Positions 48,273 to 59,211 of a stretch of DNA of 64,000 nt are shown one piece after another. The DNA is taken from contig JAQGDQ010000127.1 of NCBI GenBank assembly GCA_030141605.1, forward strand, positions 372,001 through 436,000, written 5' to 3'. Under the pieces are notes generated by a model, which was not told the DNA's origin, searched no databases, and saw nothing but the letters and a program-made list of their open reading frames with translations. Position 1 is the first letter of the stretch. Every line of letters begins with the position of its first letter. This stretch comes from Tubiluchus corallicola (taxonomy: Eukaryota > Priapulida > Priapulimorpha > Priapulimorphida > Tubiluchidae). Made by a program: the position numbers and the translations under genes.

Positions 48273-50158
48273 GTTACAAGAGTCTTAGATGCAGGCTATT
48301 TTGACAAACATTTTGGACACAGGTTATTTTGACACCAAAGACTTGTGGACACAAGGGCATTTAAGACACATAAGACATTTGGACACAAGGTAATTTGGTA
48401 CATGGAACATTTGGATGCATAGGACATTTGGACACAGGACTTTTGGCTATATAGGCCATTTGTTCTTTTTTGATCTCTTGCTGATGAGTAATGGGTCAAA
48501 ATTTGTTTGGCTTTGCGGCAGTCTGCAGTATGAGTTGTTATGAGTCCAGATAGCACAAGGTAATTTGGACACATAGTGCATTTGGACAAACGTAATTTGG
48601 ACATGTAGGACATTTGGACACAAGGCATTTGGACATGTAGGACACTTGGACACATAAGACATTTGGACACATAGGATATTTGGACAAATAGGCAATTTGT
48701 TCTTATCAGGATCTTGTTAATGAGTGATGGGTCATAATTTTTTTGGTTTCATCAACAGTCTACACCATGAGTTATTATGGTAGGATATTTAAAAATTATA
48801 AAAAAAGCTAATTTGTGTTGATTGACCCAAAATATATACGTTCCATTTTTCGTATTTTTGTGTTTGTACGTTTTCTTGTGCATGGGCACCGCAGGCAGAC
48901 GCACGTGCATCCACAGAATTCCTTCAATTAAAATTTTTTATGGCTAAATAAAATTTTTAACACTAAATTGAGAAACACCCTAACCCTTGTTTGTTTGCAT
49001 TTTAAACTAGTGAACTTGCCTGAGGAAATAGCTTCTAGCAACCACATTATGGAAAAAAATGCAATAAAGTGCATGTGTGGCCGAGACATTCTGCTGTTTA
49101 GCTGTGTCTGGTGGGAAAAATTAGCAGGTGGGCTGTAAACTTGACAGTCTCAAATCAGTTATATGTTTGACTATCCACGTTTTGCTGGGTAGATAATCTT
49201 GACACTAAATAAATTAAGCTTAAGTGGTCATCCGAAGCAGTGGATTACGAACTTGCTTTTAAGATATATGATTACTACAATAGAATACAATGATTATTAC
49301 ATAGATAAATGTAGATAAAATATATTATTAAAGCAGAATTTTTTGCATTTGAGGAAGTATATGTAATTGAATTTAGATCTCATTTGAGGCCTCCAAAATG
49401 TGCTTAAATGCAGGAAAACGCATTGGAGGAACTTACAGTGCTTCCCCAGACCCCCTAGCTGCCTTTGCATCACACTATTTTAACTCTGGCGGCGCCCATG
49501 TTCCTGTGTCATTTTTTGTCATGCCATTTTCCTGTTCTATTTTTACCTACGTTCGTCATTGGCTCTTTGTACTTCATGGAAATTCATGGAAAAAGATTGT
49601 GATGTCAATGAGTCGATGGGCTAATGCCCACCACCTTCATTTTCCAAAAAATTTAAATTATTTTACTATATATGTATAAGCAAATTGTACGTACCAAGTA
49701 ACATTTATTCTGCTGGTTATATTATATTATCAGCTAGAAATTTGTTATCATATTATGCATTTCTGTAATCGTAAACCCCATGAAAGCCTAGCATAAGCAA
49801 CTTATACGTCCAGCTCACCTTGTGTTCAAATGTCCTGTGTGTCCAAATGTCCTATGCACCCAAATGTCCTTGTGTCCAAATGCCCTATGTGTCCAAATGT
49901 CCTGTATGTCCAAATGACTTATGTGTCCACATCACCTTGTGTCTAAATGCCCTATGTGTCCAAATGTCCTGTATGTATAAATGACCTACGTATTTAAATC
50001 ACCTTGTGTCCAAATTACTTATGTGTGGAAATAGCCTTGTGTTCATATATTTTGCATCAAATTTACCTATACGTGTGTTGAAATAGCCTTGTGCCTAAAG
50101 TGCCTCATGTCTGAATGACCTTTGTTCCAAATGTCTTGTGGCAAAATGTCTGCACACC
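48273..50158. mobile_element. Foldback-type element with inverted tandem-repeat arms
   Basis: The left arm (about 48290-48690) is an array of a 17-20 base motif of the form TTTGGACACATAGGACA. The right arm (about 49810-50150) is the same motif inverted (TGTCCAAATGTCCTATG). Both flanks carry GAAAGTAATG (48263-48272 and 50159-50168), a candidate 10 bp target-site duplication. A larger direct repeat of about 130 bases (48440-48560 and 48675-48785, ATGGGTCA...TTTGG...CAGTCT) lies in the left arm. No transposase was found in the 1.1 kb centre. The structure recalls foldback elements such as FB of Drosophila in architecture only. Confidence 0.8.
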
Positions 50159-50168
50159 GAAAGTAATG

Positions 50169-50919
50169 CCATCTGCTTCCAAATTGTTTATTAGTCTTTA
50201 ACATGGAACTTTGTGAGAAGTCTTCCTGAAGGTTAAATGCAACATGTGTACAGCATGCTGCCTTGGTAACAGCTTCAAAAAATTAATAGATTAACGAGAC
50301 AAGGTTTTCCTTTGGTAAAACTTTGCTGATTGCTTTTGATAATCATGTAAACTCTTTAAGATGAAGGATTGTATCGTACTTTATCAATCAGTTTCTGTGA
50401 CTTTACGCTGTGCAGTTTGTTAAGTTATTTGTCCTACATTTTGACACTACGTTTCCCTAATTCACTCTTCTGAACTAGAGACACATTTGCACGCCTCCAT
50501 TTGTATGGGATTCCTCCTGTATTAGTACTTTCTCTATAATTATTATATTTTACTAAGCAATAATTTTATTACACTGAAGATTTCCTTTAGTACAGTAGAA
50601 TTGACTCCAGGCTTACCCACGCCTACTGATTTCTCAGGTTTCCGACTTACAGATTATTGTGTTATCTGGATTGGGCTAAAATTTAATTTACCATGGACAG
50701 AATTGCGTGTACGCCGTGTTTCATAAATAAAAGTAAGTAACTGCTCGGTGCGCCACTGCCGCAAATAGAATTCAAACGATAGTATGTGGCGGCGGCCATG
50801 TGCGAAGTCAATCAGTAGCTTCGTCTTGCCGAAATAACTTGAGTTTTTGCGTTTCTAAAATTTTTAGTTTTGTTTACTGCTGATCAATAAGGAGCAGAAT
50901 TAAACGCTCTCCTAATATA
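50169..50919. other. Upstream region of WDR77
   Basis: This contains the promoter and 5' UTR of the WDR77 gene; a local GC-rich stretch (about 50705-50830) just upstream may mark the core promoter. No other gene is seen. Confidence 0.45.
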
Positions 50920-51858
50920 ATGGAAGACTGGGGTTTTCAAAATATTGATCCGCATTTGCAGGCAGTTGTACACTCTCCAGATGGACAGCATGTATTTGTG
51001 TGTTCATCAAATTTTATTGGTCGGTACTGGTCTGGCAGGATGGGAATTTGGAACGCCTGTAACAAAGTCTCGGATATGCATCAGATCATGGCTGGAGCCG
51101 AAACACAAACTGGTATTAATGATGCAAAATGGTTTTCTCCTTCTGGCATAATTATAGCTTCCGACTCTGGTGCCGTCGAGGTGTGGGGGTTTGATTTGGA
51201 AGACTTCATTCTTAATAATGAAAGCTATACCTATATCCATGATGATGTTGTAAACTCGGTCGCTGTTTGCTGTTTGGGTATTTCCTGCTTTACTGCAAGC
51301 AATGATTGCAATATAGTTTCATTTGATATTGAAACTACAACTATGCTTCACAAATTTAAAGGTCACACAGACAATGTTCATGCTGTTGCATGCCATCCAG
51401 AGAATGACAGCCTCTTTCTCTCCTGTTCGCAAGATGGTTTAGTATTGATATGGGATAATCGAAAGGAAAAGCCTGCAAAAATATTTTCTAATCAAAGTTT
51501 TTCTCCTAACCCCTCGACAGTCAGCTGGCATCCAGATGGCAATGGCATTACAATAGGCAGTGAAGTTGGGGAAATCTTATTAGCAGACGCTAGGACTGAT
51601 TACGTCAGGTATTCCTCTAAGCCACATTCTCGGTTTGTTTACCAAGTGGGGTTTTGTCGTCAAGATACATCGCTTCTTGCTTCTGTTTCTCATGATGGTA
51701 GTGTAGTTGTCACACAAGTTGGTGATGATATGCAAGTTATATATGAGAACCAAGAGCATGAAGATTCTGTCCATGGACTTTGCTGGCATAATGATGACAA
51801 AAGTTTCTGCACTTGCGGCTGGGATCAGAAAGTTGTAATACATGCACTAGATGTCTAA
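50920..51858 (+). CDS. WDR77: WDR77/MEP50 methylosome WD-repeat protein, intronless
   Basis: A 312-residue single-exon protein. MEP50 is the obligate WD-repeat partner of the arginine methyltransferase PRMT5 and presents substrates such as histones H2A/H4 and Sm proteins. Recognition rests on IGRYWSGRMGIW near the N-terminus, GAETQTGINDAKW, IIASDSGAVEVWGF (human MEP50 has ILVASDSGAVELWEL), the EHDD-like YIHDDVV, HTDNVHAVACHP...FLSCSQDGLVLIWDN, and the final blade with HNDDKSFCTCGWDQKVVIHAL. WD-type blades cover the whole chain, as expected for a seven-bladed propeller. Human MEP50 is 342 residues; this copy lacks the long N- and C-terminal tails. The first ATG in the open frame gives the natural N-terminus. 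Its lack of introns is unlike the neighbouring genes. Confidence 0.92.
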   Translation: MEDWGFQNIDPHLQAVVHSPDGQHVFVCSSNFIGRYWSGRMGIWNACNKVSDMHQIMAGAETQTGINDAKWFSPSGIIIASDSGAVEVWGFDLEDFILNNESYTYIHDDVVNSVAVCCLGISCFTASNDCNIVSFDIETTTMLHKFKGHTDNVHAVACHPENDSLFLSCSQDGLVLIWDNRKEKPAKIFSNQSFSPNPSTVSWHPDGNGITIGSEVGEILLADARTDYVRYSSKPHSRFVYQVGFCRQDTSLLASVSHDGSVVVTQVGDDMQVIYENQEHEDSVHGLCWHNDDKSFCTCGWDQKVVIHALDV

Positions 51859-51989
51859 CATTGTCTATAATATTGTTATGTATTGTCTATAAATTTAATG
51901 CTCTTAAAAGCGCAGACAAGTTTGTGTGGATTAGTGATGTCATTTTCTTATATACTGTTTTGTGCAGTCACAATAATTATTTAGATCTA

Positions 51990-51995
51990 AATAAA
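51990..51995 (+). terminator. Putative polyadenylation signal of WDR77
   Basis: AATAAA lies 132 bases after the WDR77 stop codon, a normal distance for a short 3' UTR. Confidence 0.55.
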
Positions 51996-53056
51996 AAATG
52001 ATTGCAATTTTGACTTAAGCTACTACAAAACAACTTTTAGTTGTCCTGACTCATAGACTTTAAAGTTATTTTTTTGTCCAGTAATAAGGGTTGAATATAA
52101 TAAATCACCGTACAAAATGTACTTACATAAATACATTACACTTAAGTCTTTAGCAGTTTTTTTCATTGATTCACATGAGTCTGCTGAGATGTCTGACACA
52201 GTATCTGAGAAATTCAATTCCAAAGGAAGTGCAATTAGACAAGCAAATTAAATTGAGCAGCAGTGATGAGTCAGGTATTCTCTCCAGGCACATAGCTCTA
52301 TATTAGGGACAATTTTACGGTATTAAATTTTTGCAAATTAAATTTCATTTCTTAAAAGCCCCTTCTGTGGCATGATATTGCTGGTAGCACATTATAAACT
52401 GCTGTTATATTACTTGTATTGAATAACCCATAACATTTTGATTTTAAACAACACTAATAGCAGTAATGTATAATAAAACAGCAAGTGACAAAAAGGTTCA
52501 AAAGTCATTCTTGGTTTTAATAAACAGCTATTTACAACTGAATCGCAGATAACTGAGGTAAGTGCCAATTGGTACCTGGTAATTTTTACAAAAAAGTTTT
52601 CATGATTTGCTACAATAATAATTGATGTTTACATTAATGTGTAATTAATGCTTGATGAGTATTATTTATTACACCGCATCTGCTTTACAAAATTCTGAAA
52701 CGTTTTCTGTTCATATATTTTCTACCATTTATAGTATTGCTCATGACTAAAGGTGTTACGACTTAACAGGCAATGTAATTGGTGTGATTTTAGCCTAGTT
52801 ACATAATATTCTTATTCAAAAAAAATCACAAACAAGTGGATGCATGAGAAGCCTTTGTGATTTTGGTGTTGGTTTTTAGGATAATTACTATAACATGTAA
52901 GTCTGCTAATACATTGTAAGTGTTGTTTTTGAAGTTGTTACCTCTATTCAAATTTTGAAATCACTAATTTGTTGTTTTGTATAAGGTGTTTAAATGCTTC
53001 AAAGAGCATTTGAAAGACACGTTTTTACTTAATTATACCTTTCTTTAATTTTGCAG
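51996..53056. other. Region between WDR77 and TMEM64
   Basis: AT-rich sequence with no coding signal. A good splice acceptor (TTAATTTTGCAG, ending 53056) suggests that TMEM64 has a 5' UTR exon somewhere upstream and that part of this region is intron. Confidence 0.4.
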
Positions 53057-53137
53057 GCTGCTGGTTAATGGGAAGTGGTCTGAGGAACACTGGATTAACC
53101 GATAACAGGCTTTTCTTCCTTTCTTCCATCATTTAAT

Positions 53138-53860
53138 ATGCTTTTGAGTGGTGTTTCATCGGGGCTACTGGCAGATTGTAGAAATGAATATACAAATTGG
53201 TTTAGTAGTATATACAAAAGCTTCATGTCATATTTTGGGAATATACTTGAGAAATTCAAGAAGAAATTAAAAATCAGTACTTGTGAGAACTGTGAGTGCT
53301 TGTGGCAACCTTCTACTATGTCTTTTGCTGCTATAGCCTGTATCTGTGTTATATTATTTTTATGCTTCCATCTTATCAAAGGGCTTTTATTGTGGCTTGA
53401 ATATCAAGAAAAAGCAGTGTCAGTTGCTATATTTATTATGTTGTTTATAGTTGTATCATTTCCTTTAACGTGGGGTTACCTGCCACTAAATCTTGCAGCT
53501 GGATATCTATATGGTGTAATGTATGGCATCATTCTGGTGTTTTTTGCGTGTTTGATAAGTGTACCATTTGCTCAGGTTATTGCAAGGAATTTCTTTTATG
53601 ACATTATACGTAACAAGTGCATTGGACAAAATGAACAGCTCAACATAATTTTATCAGTTGTGGAAACAAAACATGCTTTTAAAATCGTGGCATTATCTAG
53701 GCTGACACCAATTCCATTTGGACTGCAAAATGCCATGTTTGCGGTATGTAAACAAACTAAACTTTTTCAAACAGTATGACAAACATGTCAATAGCTGAAA
53801 CCCAGCAAATATACGGTGAATAGCCGAGTGGTCTCACCTTACGCTTATGTTACGATATGA

Positions 53861-53893
<33 letters not shown>

Positions 53894-56723
53894 CATATCC
53901 ACTGGCATATTAAGCCCTAAGCTGATAGTTCAGTCCCACCGATATCAATATCAATTATGGTTGCTTATATATGAGATGTATTTTACTTTTGCATAGTAGG
54001 ATGATAGTTTAGTAGCGCCTATATTCATTATAGTTGTCTATATATGAGATATATGTGTAGTAAGCTGATAGTTCAGTCCCACTCATATCATTGACCAAAC
54101 GCATCGGTGTTCAATTGGTTATTTGTGCCCTTGTTTATACCATAGCAAATTTGATAAAAAAGTGGGAATTGCTCACTGTCAGTTAAGTGTAAATTGGGTC
54201 AGTTGACACAATAGTCATTCTAGTGTTAACTACTGCTGTATTAACCAGTGTGCTGTGCCCTTCGATAACCTTAATGAATGCTGCTAGGCTGAAGCTGGTT
54301 TATTTAGTTTAGCGACAAACAATAATTATGGTTGGAATACCCTGAATATGTACAAAATAATTTACCCGCTTTAGATAAAACATGCAAATGCGCGCATTTT
54401 CTTTTGAGAATGATAAGAATAGAAAAATTTTAGCACTAGGCCCCTAAAAATCTGGCACCCTCAAATTTTGATGCCCTGTGCTACAGCCTAGTTAGCCTAA
54501 TGATTAATTTACTCCTGAGTATACTTGTTCACTGAGGTGTCGTTCGACAGCTTAAACATGTCAACCCTAATAAAGCCACAGGACCTGACGAACTACCAGC
54601 TCGTGTTTTTCATGATTTTGCCATGGAACTAGCACCAATACTAAGGTTCGTCTTTGAACAGTCCTTCAGCACTTCAAGTATAACTGATGACTGAAAACTG
54701 CTTGTGTTACTGCTATACACAAAAAAGGATCTACTTCTTCAGCTTCAAACTATAGACCGATCTCGTTAACATGCATAGCCTGTAAAACAGTGGTTCCCAA
54801 ACTTTCTCGGACCGTTACCCAAATCGGGAAACCTGGTCATGTCCATTGCCCCCCACCTAGTACTACTTCTCCAACTCAAAAAGAAAACTACGTAAAATGC
54901 ATTCCGAGTGAAGTTTTAAAAATTTTGAGAGGGGTGCCCGTTACCCCCCAAAAAAACCATATTACCCCAGGGGGTAATTTACCCCTACTTTGGGAACCAC
55001 TGCTGTAAAATAATGGACATCAAGCGCGTCAAGCAGGTCAAGCAAAATGCAGCACGATTTGTACGAAATGAATATTACTGCTGAAGCATCTAGGATGATC
55101 TCCGAACTCGGGTGGGAAACACTAGAAATTAGACACAAACGATATTAAACATCTTTCATGATATAGTGCATCATAGGATAGGTATAAATTTACCAACTTG
55201 CATCACCCCATCTCTCAAACATGAAAACAAATTTGTTCAGCCAAGAGTCAAGCAAGAGTCAATATTTATTTATACTCCTACCCCAGAGCAATACGTTTGT
55301 GGAACAAACTTCCACCGGATATCAGAGAAATCACTTCAGAGCACTAGCACCTTCTGCTGTTTCTTCCATGAGGGTGCCATCCCACCTAACCTGTCTGTAA
55401 ATCTAACTGTGTTTTTAGCCCGCGCCCACCAAATTTGTTTTGCTTGTTTCACCTCTTCTCATAACCTCTAATACCATCACCAGTTAGTGAGTTGCAGCAT
55501 GTGTACTAGCAATGTGTGCCCCAAAACTTCTAGTATGTCGTCAAAGACTTTCTAGAAGTATATTATTCAAGACTCAAGCCAGACTCTAGTCTTACCGTAA
55601 AAGTCATTGCAGCTATCACTGTTTAATGCTGGAGGTTTTCAGTGTGCCAAATTATATGAAAAAGTATCTCAACACCTGAAATTTCTGAATGCTGTTGCTC
55701 AAACTATATTGTATTACTCATAGCAAAAGCTAGCACTAATAACATTTTTTAATTCAGGTTAGCAAAATTGGTACTTCAGTGTACGTTTTAGCTTCAACTG
55801 TTGGACTGTTTCCCACTCAGCTATTAAATGTCTATCTGGGTTCAACTCTTCGTTCCATGGAAGATGTTTTATCGGACAGTGCTAGTTCATCAACTGTCTA
55901 TTTGGTTTTTGTTACTCAGGTAAGAATCAGCTTATATAATGACGAATGCCTACCTAAGTGAAGCAAATATAACCAAAAATTTACCTTGATTTTTTCGCAT
56001 ATTGGCTTCCAGTGCTCTAACCTGAATCTCGGCTTGTTTGCTTAACTTGTTTGGTATTGCCACTAATTATTTGTTTATGAGATTTCTGTATCTTCTAGCT
56101 GATTGTTTAATTGCATGATAATTTAATCTGGGATTACTATAAAATGGGGTCATGTTAAACCAATAATTGTCCAAAATAAAATGATTACATCTTTTAAAAT
56201 GTTATTTTTTAAATTACGATAAAGTAACAATTTATTACTTTCAGAATTCCTACTTCAAAGTCGCATCATTGAATTACAGCATACTTACAGCAATTCCCAG
56301 CCATTAAATCATTCTTCATGGTATATTTGAGTCAAGCCTGTTGTGATTTAACATTAGGTAGTTAGAAAAATTATAACCTGCAGATTCCTTGTTTTGCCTC
56401 TTCAGCATGGTAGATTCTCAACACAGTTTTCGTGCTCACCAAGTCCACATTTAAAAGTATGTATATGTAATTTATAATTAGGCCATTGGCATTGTTAACT
56501 GCATCATTAGAAATGATATATTGGTATTGTATATGTGCTGTTTTTTCAGATTTTTATTAGTATTGGTTTGATGCTATACATTCTAAAAGTAGCCAAAGAG
56601 GAATTGAAGAAAACTGTATCAAGTTTTGATATTCTTCCAAAGCACGAAGTACATCTGGATTGGAATTCGGCTTCTTCAAATAATGGTCAGGCACCCTTTG
56701 CAAAAGTACCAGAAATTATATAA
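53138..56723 (+). CDS. TMEM64: TMEM64-like VTT/SNARE-associated-domain membrane protein, 3 exons
   Basis: Exons 53138-53743, 55758-55919 and 56550-56723 join in phase 0 to 313 residues. An in-frame TAA 42 bases upstream supports the start. A cytosolic N-terminus is followed by hydrophobic segments (FAAIACICVILFLCFHLI, VAIFIMLFIVVSFPL, MYGIILVFFACLISVPF, a segment across exon 2, and IFISIGLMLYIL in exon 3). The diagnostic VTT-domain motifs are WGYLPLNLAAGYLYG and ALSRLTPIPFGLQNAMFA, followed in exon 2 by ASTVGLFPTQLLNVYLGSTLRSMEDV; human TMEM64 has near-identical blocks. TMEM64 is an ER-type multi-pass protein linked in mammals to SERCA2/calcium and Wnt signalling, but I cannot infer that role here. 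Intron 1 carries repeats described separately. Confidence 0.93.
53815..53940 (+). repeat. tRNA-like (SINE or tRNA pseudogene) sequence in TMEM64 intron 1
   Basis: TAGCCGAGTGGTC (53821-53833) is an almost ideal polymerase III A box of Leu/Ser tRNA type. AGTTCAGTCCC at about 53927-53937 resembles a B box. An AT microsatellite (53858-53892) lies between them. A second copy of AAGCTGATAGTTCAGTCCCA occurs at about 54061. The arms do not fold as a functional tRNA by eye. Confidence 0.4.
54535..55480 (+). mobile_element. CR1-type LINE with internal deletion, host of a hAT MITE
   Basis: The 5' part encodes LKHVNPNKATGPDELPARVF (54552) and YRPISLTCIACK-like sequence up to 54780. The 3' part, from 55011, encodes RVKQVKQNAARFVRNEY and, after frameshifts, LGWETLE, FHDIVHHRIGINLPT and a degenerate C-terminus near 55300. 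The RT core between RPISL and the thumb is missing, so a deletion had removed it before or at the time the MITE at 54788-55002 was inserted. It lies in TMEM64 intron 1. Confidence 0.8.
54788..55002. mobile_element. 215 bp hAT MITE with perfect 8 bp target-site duplication
   Basis: Terminal inverted repeats are CAGTGGTTCCCAAA and TTTGGGAACCACTG, and the element is flanked on both sides by CTGTAAAA (54780-54787 and 55003-55010). This 8 bp duplication fits the hAT preference for T at position 2 and A at position 7. The interior is C-rich and non-coding. It interrupts a CR1-type LINE, so it is younger than that LINE copy. Confidence 0.95.
55920..56549. other. TMEM64 intron 2, no gene seen
   Basis: AT-rich intron without recognised repeats or coding sequence. 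Confidence 0.5.
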
Positions 56724-59211
56724 ACAAGTGTTTTGTTAAGATTCCATAATAATTATTTCAAAAAGAAAGAGTAAGGTTGCATTGTTTGGTTGTGAAAATG
56801 ATTGCTTTTTCTGTTTGTCTGGAAGATCCGCCAACCTATATTTTGAGTTTAATTGTACATCTTTTAACAAGAAAGTGCTTTGGTACCAAAACGTCCAGAA
56901 TATTTGAAGATTCATTTATAGCTTTTCAGCTAGACAACTTGTTATCTGATGTTTCAAACTGTGAAATTATTGTCCAAACAGTTTGTGTAGTAGCAACAGT
57001 TTTTTTTTTATATAAAAAGTGCAATTATATAAGATTTTGCTATGTAATATTGCTGTTTCTAGTAGACAAGAGATCATGCTATGATAATACATGTAATATA
57101 TAATTATAAATCTCAGGTCGACCTATTAATGTTACAAATTTTTTGCCATTTCTTGTTGCCATTGAAGATGTGAACTATCTAGAAAATTATTTATTTTACA
57201 TGACTGCGCTATAACAAAATAATGGTGAAATTCTACAAGTTTGATTGTGAAAAAGAAATGTGATAGTAGTTTTATTCTCTTTTTTCTTACTTTTCTCTTT
57301 TTAATTTATCTTTAGTGTAATGTAACTTTATTTATTTTAGAAATGTTTCTCGTTTGATTTTGTAGTTTAGTTATTAACTGTTACTTTAATTTCTTTGTCA
57401 ACTAAATTTAGAGTCGAACCGCATTTCACAAACCCACTACAGCCCTGGCAGACAATTTTTCAAAATTTAAAGTTTTAATTGGGTCGTTTTTGATTTGTTT
57501 GACTGGTTGTGAGATTTTGAAGTACATACTGCATTGCACTGCATGCATTTTAAGGATAATGTTGCTTTATCAAAAAATTTTTTATGTAAAAATATGACAA
57601 ATTTTTGACACTTTTTATTTGTTTTCTCAAAAGTACACAATTACAACTCCCCCAAACATTTGCAAATGCATAATGTGCTAGTGATTTGTGCCAGAATAGG
57701 AAGTTATTGTGCTTCATTCCAGTTGATCGTATGCATTGTTCATTGTGTGTCATTGATACAGACAAGTATTTTTGCAATGCATGTTACATGTTTACGTTAT
57801 TGATGAACAGGTTTATGCATTAATGATATTAATTTTTAACAGCTGGCTGTAAAACTTCCAAATGAATTGCAATGTAAACTATTTATCTAAAAGGTAATTG
57901 TTAAAGTTAAATCAAAGAACACTTGAAGAAAACTCAAGAATTATTGTTGAAAATAAGATTAGAGAATATTGAAACCAATGGGCTTCCAAACTTTCCTATC
58001 ATATCATAATTTTTATACTTAATAATTGATCATTATTCTTTAATCTGTGTGGGAATTTTGAATCTTTTTTTGTAGTATAGTTTATTATAATTTTGATGAT
58101 GTCTGGTTAATCAAACATAATTTTAACATAATTTTGTATCAGTAGGAGAAATTTAGAAATTAAGAAACATCATTAGCTGATGATATGGCTGGCTTTGAGA
58201 TTTTTATAACCATTAAACTAAAAATTTGTTTATAAGTTGTTGAATTCTTTTGTTTAAAATATCATAGTTATTACAGTTTTGGTTAATTAATTCCAAATAA
58301 TGCAGTATAGAAACTTTTGAGCCTATAATATTTTTGTTTTGGACCCATTTATTCTTGCTGTAATCAGCTAAAATGATTATGTCATGTACTACCAGACTAC
58401 GAATCTATAGTACTGCACAATTAAATGGCATAAATGCCTAATAACTTGAGTGCCATATATTCTATGACTTTTGGTATCCAAATCAAATTTTAATCAATAC
58501 GGGTAAATTTGCAGTTTCCTCACTTGGCTATATATATCCTGCAGAATTACGCGGTTGTAGTATTGTTATGTGCCATGAACACACGTACAGTAAAACTTGT
58601 TTCACTGGTCAGTATATCTGTTCATTATATTTGTTACATATGAGTTTTGTGTTTTTTCTTGGGCAAATTGTAATAAAAACATATTTGCAGTTTCATAAAA
58701 TTTTTGTGGTTGTTGAATATGGTAGTTATGGTGTCCCCTGAAAACTATTAGACTTTGGAGCCAGTGGAACATAAAATGCTAGAGGTAGAAACTAGAAAGT
58801 AAATTCCCAAAAAATGCTGTATATCTTTGAAATGATACAAGTTCGATAGTGGAAATATTTTTATCAGTAAACTAATTCATTTGCTAAGGTGCAGTTAGTA
58901 GTTTGCGTGCTGCCATGGAATTTTTTGTTGTTGTTGCTCTTGCAGAAACAACAGAAAATTGCGTGACAATCTTCTTGCTTGCTCGTTTGTTCTGCGTTGG
59001 TCGTTAGAAAGAAACACAAGATCGTTATAATTACGTATAACACCACGCTGTGGCACATTTTAATAATAGTTGCGTTGATACAGTCTGCGTTGAGATCTGA
59101 AAAACTTGTAAAATTTTTATTTTTGTTTCTCAGCAGTAAGCTGCAGAATATTGCGTGATCGCATGAACTTTTAAACGCCCAAGGCATTTCTGCAAATACC
59201 ACGTTGATAAG
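56724..59211. other. TMEM64 3' flank and DYNLRB upstream region
   Basis: 2.5 kb of AT-rich sequence holding the TMEM64 3' UTR and the DYNLRB promoter and 5' UTR. Open frames here (for example 56777-57103 plus and 58864-59328 minus) are rich in low-complexity hydrophobic codons and show no domain, so I do not call genes. Confidence 0.4.

Noticed and set aside
48290-50150. Regularly spaced short repeats resembling a CRISPR array
   Set aside because: Units are contiguous tandem repeats without unique spacers, occur in inverted arms, and the genome is eukaryotic.
53815-53940. Functional tRNA gene
   Set aside because: The A box is good, but an AT microsatellite separates the boxes and no cloverleaf with paired acceptor stem can be drawn.
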